DNA of 56,462 bases from assembly GCA_900546565.1 (NCBI GenBank), contig URDC01000006.1, forward strand, positions 1 through 56,462, read 5' to 3'. Shown here piece after piece: positions 34,119 through 42,807 of the stretch. Origin of the DNA: an uncultured Opitutales bacterium. Its GTDB lineage: Bacteria > Verrucomicrobiota > Verrucomicrobiia > Opitutales > Intestinicryptomonadaceae. How positions within the stretch are numbered: the stretch's first letter is position 1; every line of letters starts with the position of its first letter. A model generated the notes under the pieces. The model ran no database searches and was not told where the DNA came from. It saw nothing but the letters and a program-made list of their open reading frames with translations. Made by a program: the position numbers and the translations under genes.

Positions 34119-35690
34119 TTAAATTATTTGTTTTAGCGAAAGCAATTCCTCCGCGACGCGCTTGTCGTCGAACGGAATAATTGTGTCTCCGAGTTCCTGA
34201 AAAGTTTCGTGCCCCTTGCCGGCAATCAGAATGCAGTCACCCTCGCGCGCGGCCTCGATTGCGAGGTTTATGGCGCGGCGGCGGTCTTCGACAAACTCGA
34301 TTTTGTCGGGGCTGCGCACGCCCGTTTTCATATCGCTGAAAATCTGCGCAAGCGGCTCGCCGCGCGGATTGTCGGACGTCGCCCATGCGAAATCTGCAAA
34401 GTCCTGAACCGCGCGAACCATCAGCGGGCGTTTTGTCCTGTCGCGCTTGCCGCCGCAGCCGAAGACTACGAAGAGTCGTCCACGGACGACTTTTTTGAGC
34501 ATCGAAAGCCCGTTGCGCAGGGCGTCGTCGGTGTGGGCGTAGTCGACGAAAATATCGAACTTTGCGCCGCCCGTTTCGACCTTCTGCATTCGTCCGGGGA
34601 CTCCGCCGAAGCCCGCAAGCGACTCCGCAGCCTTTGCGATGTCGTAGCCCGTTGCGTAGACTACCGCCAATGCCGCGAGGGCGTTTAGAACGTTGTAGTG
34701 CCCTGGCATATTCACGGCGGCGCGAATTTCGCCTTCGGGATACACCAGCGTGAACGTGGATTTACGCGGTAGCATTTCGATGTCCTTTGCGCGTATGAGC
34801 GCGTCTTCGCGCTCGATTCCGAACGTGACGAGTTTTGTTTCGGGTTTAATCATGGCGGCTATTTTGCCGCCGTAGGGATCGTCCAAATTGACGACCGCCG
34901 ACTTGGGCAGCGTCCCGAGCGCGCCCGTAAAAATGGACGCCTTTGTCCTGAAATATGACTCCATTGTCTTGTGGTAGTCCATATGGTCCTGCGTCAGGTT
35001 CAGGAAGCACGCGCAGTCGAGGTTTATTCCCTCTACGCGTTTTTGCGCAATTGCGTGCGAGCTTATTTCCATTGCCACCGCCTTGCATTCGGCAAAGCGC
35101 ATTTGGCTGAGCATTGCGTGGAGTTCGAGGGCTTCGGGTGTTGTTCTGCTCGCGGGCAGACATCTTCCTCCGAGGTCGTAGTGGATAGTTCCTATGAGCC
35201 CGCACTTCGCGCCGAGGTCGCCGAGCATTTTCTGAACCATCCACGAAACGCTCGTTTTGCCGTTCGTCCCCGTTATGCCGATTGTTTTCAAGGTGTCGTC
35301 GACATTGCCGTAGAAGCTCTTGGCGGCCTTCGCCATTGCCTCGGAAATGTTTTTTACCTGAATCCACGTCGACGGAAAAATCTTCGGGGCGGGGTGTTCC
35401 GATACAATTGCGCATGCGCCTCTGTGGGATGCTTCCTCGACGAAGTTGTTGCCGTCGGTGTTCGCACCCGATACTGCGAAAAATGCGGTTGCGGGGGCTA
35501 CGCGCCTGCTGTCTGCAATCAGCATTTTGATTTCAGCCGATTTGTTGCCCGTGAGTTTGATTGCGTCGACCGCCTTCGCCAAATCCCCTACCGTGTAGGA
35601 CGCCGCGCCCAAATCGGATTGCGCGAAAGACAGGCGCGTTTTTGCGCCGCAAAGACAAATAAGACTGTGTAGATTATTAAAGTTTATCAT
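34119..35690 (-). CDS. murE: UDP-MurNAc-L-Ala-D-Glu--meso-diaminopimelate ligase
   Basis: 523 residues. It adds the third stem-peptide residue. ATP loop GITGTNGKTSVSWM, substrate block EISSHAIAQKRVEGI, and the motif SDNPRGEP, which marks specificity for meso-diaminopimelate rather than lysine. ADSRRVAPATAFFAV is the usual MurE N-terminal block, but some 30 residues precede the family's normal start, so the true start may lie downstream. As given, it overlaps the ftsI stop by 14 bp. Confidence 0.94.
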   Translation of the reverse strand: MINFNNLHSLICLCGAKTRLSFAQSDLGAASYTVGDLAKAVDAIKLTGNKSAEIKMLIADSRRVAPATAFFAVSGANTDGNNFVEEASHRGACAIVSEHPAPKIFPSTWIQVKNISEAMAKAAKSFYGNVDDTLKTIGITGTNGKTSVSWMVQKMLGDLGAKCGLIGTIHYDLGGRCLPASRTTPEALELHAMLSQMRFAECKAVAMEISSHAIAQKRVEGINLDCACFLNLTQDHMDYHKTMESYFRTKASIFTGALGTLPKSAVVNLDDPYGGKIAAMIKPETKLVTFGIEREDALIRAKDIEMLPRKSTFTLVYPEGEIRAAVNMPGHYNVLNALAALAVVYATGYDIAKAAESLAGFGGVPGRMQKVETGGAKFDIFVDYAHTDDALRNGLSMLKKVVRGRLFVVFGCGGKRDRTKRPLMVRAVQDFADFAWATSDNPRGEPLAQIFSDMKTGVRSPDKIEFVEDRRRAINLAIEAAREGDCILIAGKGHETFQELGDTIIPFDDKRVAEELLSLKQII

Positions 35691-37584
35691 TTATAGTCGC
35701 TTTCCAAGCCAAAGTTTTCTCAAATTCGTCGTCGGACTGGATACCCAAATAGACCGCCGCCTGCTCGCCGATTTCCCTGAACGCGGGGGCTGCGACAAGT
35801 CCGCCGTAGCCTATGCCTTTGAGTTTCGGGGTGTCGACAACCACCGTAATCACGAGCCTCGGGCGCGATGCAGGGAAGAAGCCCGTGAAAGAGGCAATGT
35901 GTTTTTTGTTGCTGTATTCGCCGCGCTTTCTGGGCGTTCCGTCGGCGTTGGGCGGAAGGTCTTTCGCCTTGATGAATTTTTGCGACGTGCCTGTTTTGCC
36001 CGCAACCTTGAAGCCCTTGATTGCCGCGCGGCGGGCGGTGCCCTCCTTTGTGGGAACTTCCGCGAGCATTTCGCACATAAGCGACGCTACTTTCGGCGAA
36101 ATCACCCTGCGCATTGCCTTCGGCGAATAGTTTATGATTGTTCTGTCGCGGTTGTCGTAGACGCGCTTTACCAGCTGCGGCTTCATATAGATTCCCTGAT
36201 TGGCAATCACCGACATAGCTTGGTGTATTTGAAGCGGCGTAACCGCCACCGCGTGCCCGATTGGCATGCGCGTAATCGTCAAGCCGTCCCATTTATTTAG
36301 CGGCAGAAGAGTCCCGTCGATTTCGCCAGAAAGTCCGATGTCGGTCTTTTCGCCGATTCCGAACGCCTTTGCATAGGCAATCAGACGCTCCGCGCCGAGC
36401 AGCCCGCCCACCAGAGCCGAGCCGCGGTTGCTGCTCTTTTTGATAATGTCGCGAACCGTCGCCTTCTTGCCGAGCGGGTGGTCGTCTTTGGGCAAACGCA
36501 GCGTTTTGCCACGGTATTCCATTGCGGTCTGGGTGCAGTCGAAAGTGTCGTCGGGGCCGATTATCGATTCGTTCATAGCCGCCGCGACGGGAATTATTTT
36601 GAAGGTCGAGCCCGGTTCGTATTGTCCCGAAATCGCGAAATTGAAGAAGTTTTTCGAGTCGTATTTGCTGTATTTGTTCGGATCGAAATTCGGATAGCTC
36701 GCCATTGCGAGGACGTAGCCCGTGGCGGGGTCGCTTACGATAATGGCGGCGGTTTCGGGGTTGAATGCGGCGACGATTTTGCTCATCTGCCGCTGGACGA
36801 TTTCCTGCAAAACGAGGTCTATTGTAAGCTCGACATTATAACCGTCTTCGGGCTCGACTTTGCGCTTCCTAAACTGCGCCTGTTCGGCGCGGCGTCCGTC
36901 GCGCTCGGTTTCGACCCAGCCGTCCTGACCAGCCAGATAGTATTTGAACTGGCGTTCTATGCCCATAACGGGCTGGAATTCGGCATTGACGAACCCCACG
37001 ATGTGCGAAAGCAGCGGGCCCGAAGGATACTTGCGCACGTACTTGCGCGTCCCGTAAATCGCCTTGATTGAGCACGCGCGGACTTCGCCGAAAAGGGCTT
37101 CGTTGTCGACGACTGCGAGCTTGTTCCAGCTGCCGTCGTCGGTGCACTTTGCATAGAGTTCGGCGTAGGGGATTTTCAGAAGCTGTGCGACTTTTTCGAG
37201 CTTCTCGACGGTTTCGGGCGCGGGTTTGTATGCCGCGCGCATTTGCGCGGTGCTCATACGCGCGATTTCCTTGTTCGAGAGTCCGTTGTCTTTGCCGAGC
37301 TGGTATTTGAAGGTTTTCGGATCGACGCCGATTGTGATAATCGGGCTTGAAATCGCAACGAGGTTCTTGTTGGCGTCGGTGATGTTGCCGCGTTTTGAAT
37401 GCAACACTTCGACGCGGTTTCGCGCCTTGTCGGTTTCCGAAACGCTTCTGTCGCTGCGGACGACGTGCAGATAGTAGAGGCGGCAGGTGATTGCCGCAAA
37501 CAGGCAAAACACCACCGCGCAGATTGTCGCGAGCCGACCTCTGCCGTAGATTAGGATTGTCTGTTTTTTTTCTTTCTTTGCCAT
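35677..37584 (-). CDS. ftsI: septal peptidoglycan transpeptidase (PBP3)
   Basis: 635 residues. Class B penicillin-binding protein: one N-terminal membrane helix, a pedestal domain, then the transpeptidase domain. The active-site triad of motifs is visible: STFK (in EPGSTFKIIP, about residue 325), SSN (in KKSSNRGSA, about 380) and KTG (in VAGKTGTSQ, about 530). It crosslinks septal peptidoglycan with FtsW. A 103-bp AT-rich gap separates it from ftsL, the largest in the cluster, and could carry an internal promoter, though no good pair of boxes is visible. Confidence 0.95.
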   Translation of the reverse strand: MAKKEKKQTILIYGRGRLATICAVVFCLFAAITCRLYYLHVVRSDRSVSETDKARNRVEVLHSKRGNITDANKNLVAISSPIITIGVDPKTFKYQLGKDNGLSNKEIARMSTAQMRAAYKPAPETVEKLEKVAQLLKIPYAELYAKCTDDGSWNKLAVVDNEALFGEVRACSIKAIYGTRKYVRKYPSGPLLSHIVGFVNAEFQPVMGIERQFKYYLAGQDGWVETERDGRRAEQAQFRKRKVEPEDGYNVELTIDLVLQEIVQRQMSKIVAAFNPETAAIIVSDPATGYVLAMASYPNFDPNKYSKYDSKNFFNFAISGQYEPGSTFKIIPVAAAMNESIIGPDDTFDCTQTAMEYRGKTLRLPKDDHPLGKKATVRDIIKKSSNRGSALVGGLLGAERLIAYAKAFGIGEKTDIGLSGEIDGTLLPLNKWDGLTITRMPIGHAVAVTPLQIHQAMSVIANQGIYMKPQLVKRVYDNRDRTIINYSPKAMRRVISPKVASLMCEMLAEVPTKEGTARRAAIKGFKVAGKTGTSQKFIKAKDLPPNADGTPRKRGEYSNKKHIASFTGFFPASRPRLVITVVVDTPKLKGIGYGGLVAAPAFREIGEQAAVYLGIQSDDEFEKTLAWKATINDKL

Positions 37585-37687
37585 CTTTGCGCCGCCGTTT
37601 TGTCGGAAAATTTTTTAATTTTTTGTAGCTTTTTTTGCCGTTTCCTATCAGCCTATATTATCGGGTTTTGAAGTCTTTGCGCGTGGC

Positions 37688-38065
37688 TCACTGCCGCTGT
37701 TCCCGCTTTTTCGGAAGTCTGAATGAAAGCGTGTTGTCCGCCTTTTTGTAGGAGCGCACCACGCGTCCGCCGTCGAAGTTTTCATACGCCCAGACTATGT
37801 TTTCGCCCATATTCGGCTGAATCAGCTTTGAGGAGGCGCGTTTCATAAGGCGTATGGGGTTGACCTGTTCGGCGATTTTCACGTCGAGTTCGTCCTTAGT
37901 GCGGCGCAGATTGTTTATTTGCAGCTCGCACGAGGCTATTTCCTTGGCGAGCTCGCGCTTGTGCTCGCGCGCGTTGGATAGCGCGAACGACCCACCCAAA
38001 AACACCGCCGCAAGCACGAGTATCGGAATTATGTGTAATTGAAATCTGAAATGCCTCTTTGCCAT
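37688..38065 (-). CDS. ftsL: FtsL-like divisome protein
   Basis: 125 residues with one membrane helix near the N-terminus (IIPILVLAAVFLGGSFAL) and a predicted coiled coil (LAKEIASCELQINNLRRTKDELDVKI). FtsL proteins are poorly conserved. The call rests on topology, size and the location between rsmH (3 bp) and ftsI. It would link FtsQ/FtsB to FtsWI. Confidence 0.8.
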   Translation of the reverse strand: MAKRHFRFQLHIIPILVLAAVFLGGSFALSNAREHKRELAKEIASCELQINNLRRTKDELDVKIAEQVNPIRLMKRASSKLIQPNMGENIVWAYENFDGGRVVRSYKKADNTLSFRLPKKREQRQ

Positions 38066-38068
38066 AAA

Positions 38069-39007
38069 TTAGTCCTTTTTTAACCCCCTGAGTTTCGCGC
38101 TTCGGCTGCGCGGATTTTCCGAAATTTCGTCTTCGCCCGCCTCAATCGGCTTTGTTGTAAGCAGTGTGGCGAGCTTTATTCTGTCCTGCGCGAACGACCT
38201 GTCCGCGCGGCTTTCGGGACGCCCCGCCATTTTTTTGAAGAACTGTTTCACAATTCTGTCTTCGAGCGAATGGAAGCTTATTGCCGCGATTACTCCGCCG
38301 CTTTTGAGCGCGTCGAACGCCTTGGGCAGAGCCGTGCGGATTTCGCCGAGCTCGTCGTTTACCCGAATGCGCAGAGCCTGAAATGTCTTTGTTGCGGGGT
38401 GGATATGCCCGCGTCGGGGCGCGGCGTCGGCGACAATACGCGCCAAGTCGACGGTAGTTTTTATCGCGCCAGAGTTTCGCGCGGCGACAATCGCGCGGGA
38501 GATTTTTTTGAAAGACTCCTCTTCGCCGAAATCGCGCAGCACGCAGCCGAGTTCGTATTCGTCGGCGCGGTTGATGAAGTCGAGCGCGCTTTCGCCCTCG
38601 GCGTTGTTCATGCGCATATCGGGCGTCGCCTCTTTGTTGATTGAAAAGCCGCGTTCGCCCTCGTCGAGCTGGAACGACGACACGCCGAAATCGAAGAGTA
38701 CCCCCGCGTAGCCGCGTGTCGGGATTTTGTCCAACTCGGAGAATTTCAGCGAATGGAATTCGAACCTTTCGCCGAAGCGTCGGGCGACTTTTTCGGCGCG
38801 CGCCACGGCTTCGGGGTCGCGGTCAATCGCGACCACTTTGCAGTCCGCGCGGGAGAGAATTTCCGACGTGTGTCCGCCGCCGCCGAACGTGCAATCAAGA
38901 TAGACTTCGCCGTCTTTGGGCGACAACAACTCCACAGTTTCATTTAGCAACACCGGAATGTGTCCGGCGCGCGCTTCAAAATCGAAACTGTCATCAGAGT
39001 AAACCAT
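38069..39007 (-). CDS. rsmH: 16S rRNA (cytosine1402-N4)-methyltransferase
   Basis: 312 residues. SAM-dependent methyltransferase of the dcw cluster, also called MraW. HIPVLLNETVELL, LDCTFGGGGHTSEIL (SAM loop), FDFGVSSFQLDEGERGFS and FHSLEDRIVKQFF are all diagnostic. It lies 81 bp after mraZ. Confidence 0.96.
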   Translation of the reverse strand: MVYSDDSFDFEARAGHIPVLLNETVELLSPKDGEVYLDCTFGGGGHTSEILSRADCKVVAIDRDPEAVARAEKVARRFGERFEFHSLKFSELDKIPTRGYAGVLFDFGVSSFQLDEGERGFSINKEATPDMRMNNAEGESALDFINRADEYELGCVLRDFGEEESFKKISRAIVAARNSGAIKTTVDLARIVADAAPRRGHIHPATKTFQALRIRVNDELGEIRTALPKAFDALKSGGVIAAISFHSLEDRIVKQFFKKMAGRPESRADRSFAQDRIKLATLLTTKPIEAGEDEISENPRSRSAKLRGLKKD

Positions 39008-39088
39008 CTATTGTTCCGCGCCCTCCCGAGCTTGTCGATTGGGCAGTTCCAAGGATTTTTGTTTGTGTAAAAGTTTTCATTCGAGCAA

Positions 39089-39553
39089 TTACATACCCAG
39101 CTCTTCCGCGAGCGAAATTTCGTCGATTGAGTCGTCCGACTGTGCAAGCCATTCCTCCCTCTTTTGCGGGTTCCAGAGTTCGAACGATGTTCCCATCCCC
39201 GCCAGACACACGTCTTTTTCTATGCCGGCGCGTTTCAGGATATCTTCGTTGAGCATGATTCGACCCTGTTTGTCGCAGCCGAACGTGCAGCTGTTTTCGA
39301 GGAATTTCGCCAAAACCCTACGTTTTGCGGGATTGGCGACGCTTATTTTGGATATGTTTTCAAGAATTATGGCGGCTCTTTGCGGCGGCAAAACTTCTAT
39401 TGCCCCGTAAGAAGTTACGATAGCCAGATACGCGTTGTCGGCGTCGTCCCCCTCGAAACGCCACTTCGACGGAATCGTGACGCGGCGTTTTTCGTCAAGC
39501 TGTTTGACGAATTTACTCGCGTAAGTCTTAAATTTCTGCGGAAGTTCTGGCAT
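39089..39553 (-). CDS. mraZ: MraZ transcriptional regulator of the dcw cluster
   Basis: 154 residues. DNA-binding protein with two AbrB-like SpoVT half-domains: LDEKRRVTIPSKWR at the N-terminus and CDKQGRIMLNEDILKRAGI in the second half. MraZ forms a ring that binds direct repeats at its own promoter and represses the dcw cluster. Four such repeats lie directly upstream. First gene of the cluster. Confidence 0.94.
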   Translation of the reverse strand: MPELPQKFKTYASKFVKQLDEKRRVTIPSKWRFEGDDADNAYLAIVTSYGAIEVLPPQRAAIILENISKISVANPAKRRVLAKFLENSCTFGCDKQGRIMLNEDILKRAGIEKDVCLAGMGTSFELWNPQKREEWLAQSDDSIDEISLAEELGM

Positions 39554-39586
39554 TTTCTGATATTTGGGGAAACGCTCTATCTATCG

Positions 39587-39627
39587 CCCATTTTCTGCCA
39601 TTTTTAACCATTTTAACCCACAGTCAA
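39587..39627 (-). promoter_or_regulatory. MraZ operator: four TGG direct repeats at 10-bp spacing, overlapping a promoter
   Basis: On the minus strand TGG recurs at exactly 10-bp intervals: TGGGTTAAAA, TGGTTAAAAA, TGGCAGAAAA, TGGGCGATAG (plus-strand CCA at 39588-39590, 39598-39600, 39608-39610 and 39618-39620). This fits the known MraZ box pattern (TGGGN repeats separated by 5 bp). TTGACT at 39622-39627 is a candidate -35, so bound MraZ would cover the promoter. Confidence 0.75.
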
Positions 39628-39660
39628 GAAAAAAGACCCCATAATTGCTCTTTTTTTGCA

Positions 39661-39699
39661 AAAAAACGGCCGATTGGTTTTCAGCCAATCGACCGTTTC
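39661..39699 (-). terminator. intrinsic terminator after ispF
   Basis: A stem of about 14 bp (AAACGGTCGATTGG against CCAATCGGCCGTTT, one mismatch) followed by seven Ts on the minus strand. It insulates the ispD-ispF transcript from the dcw cluster. Confidence 0.8.
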
Positions 39700-39725
39700 G
39701 CGGGCGCGTTTTTACCGCGCGAGTT

Positions 39726-40211
39726 CTAAATTTTTTCCAGAAGGCAAACGGCGTGTGCGCCGATGCCCTCCTTGCGGCCTTCCCAGCCCATTTTTTCGTT
39801 CGTCGTCGCCTTGATGCCGACATCCGACGTTTCGACGCCAAGCGACGCCGCCAGAATCTCCTTCATCTTGGCTATGTGCGGCAGCATTTTGGGGGTTTCG
39901 GCGATAATCGAGCAATCGACGTTGCCGACTTTATAGCCCAAATTTTTCGCCTCTGCGACTGCGCGTTGGACGATTTTTTGCGAATCGATGTCCTTGCACG
40001 AGTCGTCCGACGGCGGGAAGAAAAAGCCGATGTCGGGCAGGGCGCACGCGCCCAAAATCGAGTCCGCAATCGCGTGGCTTAGCACGTCGGCGTCGGAGTG
40101 TCCGAGCAGCCCGAGTTTGTTGGGAATTTCGACGCCGCCGATAATGCACTTGCGCCCCTCGACGAGTTGGTGGACGTCGTAGCCGTGTCCTATTCTGAAT
40201 TGTCCGCCCAT
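39726..40211 (-). CDS. ispF: 2-C-methyl-D-erythritol 2,4-cyclodiphosphate synthase
   Basis: 161 residues. Fifth enzyme of the MEP isoprenoid pathway, a zinc-dependent trimer. Metal ligands are in GYDVHQL and LGHSDADVLSHA. DIGFFFPPSD and TTNEKMGWEGRKEGIGAHAV complete the family pattern. It follows ispD by 3 bp and has its own terminator. Confidence 0.96.
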   Translation of the reverse strand: MGGQFRIGHGYDVHQLVEGRKCIIGGVEIPNKLGLLGHSDADVLSHAIADSILGACALPDIGFFFPPSDDSCKDIDSQKIVQRAVAEAKNLGYKVGNVDCSIIAETPKMLPHIAKMKEILAASLGVETSDVGIKATTNEKMGWEGRKEGIGAHAVCLLEKI

Positions 40212-40214
40212 AAA

Positions 40215-40988
40215 TTAAAATCCTTTCCTCATTAAAAATTCCACAAGCGCAATATCCTGCGGCGTTGTGATTTTCGGGTTCGGCGATGCGTTTTCGACAA
40301 TCGAAATTCTGCCGCCGTTCGACGTCCACGCCGCGACGTCGTCGGTTATCGAAGCCCCGCTTTTTGCGATTTTTTCGTATGCCTTTTCGATGCCCGCGCA
40401 CCCGAAAACCTGCGGCGTCTGCATTGCCCAAAGCCGCTTTCTGTCGAGGTCGGTTAGGGCGCATTTTTCGAGCGTTTTTTTGTTTTTTGCTACGCGTTTT
40501 ATTGTGTCCGAAACGCGGGAAGCAAGCACCGCCGCGCCGTCGCGCGTTGCGGCCTCGGCGAGCGAAGTTATGTTTTCGGGCGTAATCATCGGGCGCGCTC
40601 CGTCGTGAATGAATGCCAACGCCGACTTGTTCGAAACTTCGCGCAATCCGTTAAGGACGCTGTCCTGACGCTCCGCGCCGCCGCGCGTAAATTTTATTTT
40701 GGCTTTTGTGTTCGGGAAATGTTTTTTTATGAGATTTTTTATTTCGCGCTGCTGTGCGGCGTCGCGGCAGACGAAGATGTATTCGCCGATTTTTCCGCTT
40801 TCGAGAAACGCGCCGAATGCGCGTAAAATAACGGGCACCCCCGCGAGCGGCGCGAGGACTTTGTCCTTCACCGCCCCGCGCATTCTTTTGCCGCTGCCGC
40901 CTGCAAGCAGGATTGCGGCGTTCGCGCAATCGGTTTTTTTTGCGGTCGCGGTTTTTGCCGAACGGTTTAGGGCGGTGTTATTGGGCAT
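40215..40988 (-). CDS. ispD: 2-C-methyl-D-erythritol 4-phosphate cytidylyltransferase
   Basis: 257 residues from MPNNTALN. An ATG five codons earlier is possible. Third MEP-pathway enzyme, joining CTP and MEP. The N-terminal extension of about 25 residues precedes ILLAGGSGKRMRGAVKDK, then LAFIHDGARPMIT and LWAMQTPQVF, with DDVAAW near the C-terminus. The start overlaps the pyrF stop by 11 bp, so the three genes pyrF-ispD-ispF form one operon. Confidence 0.93.
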   Translation of the reverse strand: MPNNTALNRSAKTATAKKTDCANAAILLAGGSGKRMRGAVKDKVLAPLAGVPVILRAFGAFLESGKIGEYIFVCRDAAQQREIKNLIKKHFPNTKAKIKFTRGGAERQDSVLNGLREVSNKSALAFIHDGARPMITPENITSLAEAATRDGAAVLASRVSDTIKRVAKNKKTLEKCALTDLDRKRLWAMQTPQVFGCAGIEKAYEKIAKSGASITDDVAAWTSNGGRISIVENASPNPKITTPQDIALVEFLMRKGF

Positions 40989-41694
40989 TGTTTGCCTCCG
41001 CAAGTTCCGCGATTATGGCTTTTGCCGCCTCAGCAGGATTGTCGGCCTTCAAAATCGGTCGTCCGACGACGATGAAATTCGAGCCAGCCTTTGCCGCGAG
41101 CGCGGGTGTCATAACGCGCTTTTGCTCGTCGGCGTTGCTGCCTGCGGGACGAATTCCCGGGGTCACCAAAACGACGTCCTCGGGCAGGATTTTACGCAGG
41201 CTTCCGATTTCGAGCGGAGAGCACACAAGCCCCTTCATTCCGCTTGAAACCGCGAGTTTCGCCAGCAGCTCTACCTGTTGCGCGGGCGCGAGGGCGACGC
41301 CCGTTTCGGCGAGTCCCGCTTCGTTGAACGATGTCAGCACCGTCACTCCGAGCAGCCGCAAATCGGGGTTTGTCTGCGCCGCCTTTTCGAGCGCGCGCTG
41401 CATCATTTCGCGCCCGCCGCAAGTGTGGATTGTGAGCATGGAAATCGGCAGTCCCTCCAAGCTTCCGACCGCCGAGGCGACCGTGTTGGGAATGTCGTGA
41501 AGCTTCAAATCCAGAAAAATTTTGAACCCCATATCGGAGACTTTCCGCACAAAATCGGCTCCGTATTTGATATACATTTGAAGCCCGATTTTTACCCATT
41601 CAAGGCTTCCGCGCAATTTGCCGAGCATTTCGAACGCCGACTCCGCGTCGGGAAGGTCGAGCGCCAACATCAGTTTGCAATCTTTTTTTGACAT
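40978..41694 (-). CDS. pyrF: orotidine 5'-phosphate decarboxylase
   Basis: 238 residues from MSKKDCKLMLALDLP. The frame is open 20 codons upstream but that part would cross into the ispE promoter. It makes UMP. Catalytic DLKLHDIPNT, TVLTSFNEAGL, and phosphate-binding VTPGIRPAGS and NFIVVGRPIL identify the class I bacterial form. It is divergent from ispE across 50 bp. Confidence 0.95.
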   Translation of the reverse strand: MSKKDCKLMLALDLPDAESAFEMLGKLRGSLEWVKIGLQMYIKYGADFVRKVSDMGFKIFLDLKLHDIPNTVASAVGSLEGLPISMLTIHTCGGREMMQRALEKAAQTNPDLRLLGVTVLTSFNEAGLAETGVALAPAQQVELLAKLAVSSGMKGLVCSPLEIGSLRKILPEDVVLVTPGIRPAGSNADEQKRVMTPALAAKAGSNFIVVGRPILKADNPAEAAKAIIAELAEANNAQ

Positions 41695-41744
41695 ATTAAG
41701 CGTTTTGTGCCATATTTGCGTAAATTTTTCAAATGTTTTTAAGT

Positions 41745-42647
41745 ATGAAGACAAAAAAGTTTTCGCCCTGTAAAATCAATTTAATGCTTGCAATCACGGG
41801 CGCGCGCCCCGACGGTTTCCACAACCTCATAAGCCTTGTCGCTCCCGTAAAATTCGGCGACTACTTGACTGTCGAAACAGACGACTCCATAACCGAAGAT
41901 TCGCTTTCGTGCCAAATGGAGGGTGTCCCCTGCGACGCTTCGAATCTCGTTATGAAGGCCGCCGCGCTGTTTCGACGCGAATCGGGGTTGCGGAATTTTT
42001 TCAGATTCGAGCTTGAAAAGAATGTTCCTGCGGGCGCGGGGCTCGGCGGGGGAAGTTCGAACGCCGCCGCCGCACTGCTTGCGATGAACGAGCTTTGCGG
42101 TTTTCCGTTTTCGCCGCGCAAGCTTGAAGGGCTCGCCGCCGAGCTCGGCTCGGACTGTCCGCTGTTTTTGTCGCAGACGCCCGTTGTTATGCGGGGCAGG
42201 GGCGAAAAGGTCTTCCCCCTTTACGGCGACGCGAAAGACTACATTTCGATGCTCGATATCGTTTTGTTCAAGCCCGATTTTTCAATCAGCACGGCCTGGG
42301 CGTATTCGAAAATGCGCGAAAATCCCGAAGACTACATTGACGCCGATTTCGCCGAGGCGAAAATTTCCGAGTGGCTCGAAAATCCGAGTATCGGCGGCAT
42401 TCCCTATATCAACAATATGCAAATCGAGGCGTTCAAAAAATATCCAGCCCTCGAAATCGTCTTGGAGGAAATCCGCCGCCGCTTCGGCATTCCCGCGATG
42501 ATGAGCGGTTCGGGTAGCGCGTGTTTCGCCGTTGTCAACGACCTCGACGCCGCGCAAGTCGACGCCCTTCAACAATACATCAGGGATACGCTCGGTTCGT
42601 CCTGCTTCCTCAAAAAAACGACTGAGGACGCCTCGATTGCGAAATAA
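41745..42647 (+). CDS. ispE: 4-diphosphocytidyl-2-C-methyl-D-erythritol kinase
   Basis: 300 residues. GHMP kinase, fourth MEP step. FSPCKINLMLAITG starts the fold. PAGAGLGGGSSNAAAA is the ATP loop and MMSGSGSACFAV the C-terminal motif 3. ATG 41745 gives the usual N-terminus. An ATG four codons earlier is possible. The last residues, KKTTEDASIAK, are encoded by the left arm of repeat R8, and the stop TAA lies inside it. Confidence 0.94.
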   Translation: MKTKKFSPCKINLMLAITGARPDGFHNLISLVAPVKFGDYLTVETDDSITEDSLSCQMEGVPCDASNLVMKAAALFRRESGLRNFFRFELEKNVPAGAGLGGGSSNAAAALLAMNELCGFPFSPRKLEGLAAELGSDCPLFLSQTPVVMRGRGEKVFPLYGDAKDYISMLDIVLFKPDFSISTAWAYSKMRENPEDYIDADFAEAKISEWLENPSIGGIPYINNMQIEAFKKYPALEIVLEEIRRRFGIPAMMSGSGSACFAVVNDLDAAQVDALQQYIRDTLGSSCFLKKTTEDASIAK

Positions 42648-42807
42648 TATTTTTATTTACGGAAACATTCCCCTTCGCGGAATGTTTTTTTATATGTAAA
42701 TTCGCAATCGAGACTTTTGGCTAAAAGACGGTTTCATTGCGCCTCACATACCTAAGTATGCTACGGCTTATGAAGCCGCGTCTTTTAGCTCAAACCTCAG
42801 TCGTTTT
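42613..42807. repeat. three-stem palindromic element, full copy R8, overlapping the ispE 3' end
   Basis: Outer arms AAAACGACTGAGG and CCTCAGTCGTTTT (42795-42807). Inner arms CTCGATTGCGAAAT (from 42633) and ATTCGCAATCGAG (42699-42713) are capped by AAACATTCC/GGAATGTTT plus Ts. Second stem: GGCTAAAAGACGG and CGCGTCTTTTAGC, capped by CATAC-CTAA-GTATG. Cleanest copy in the window. Confidence 0.8.

Noticed and set aside
42613..42807. Integron attC sites
   Set aside because: The elements follow housekeeping genes in both orientations, and lack the GTTRRRY/RYYYAAC core sites.
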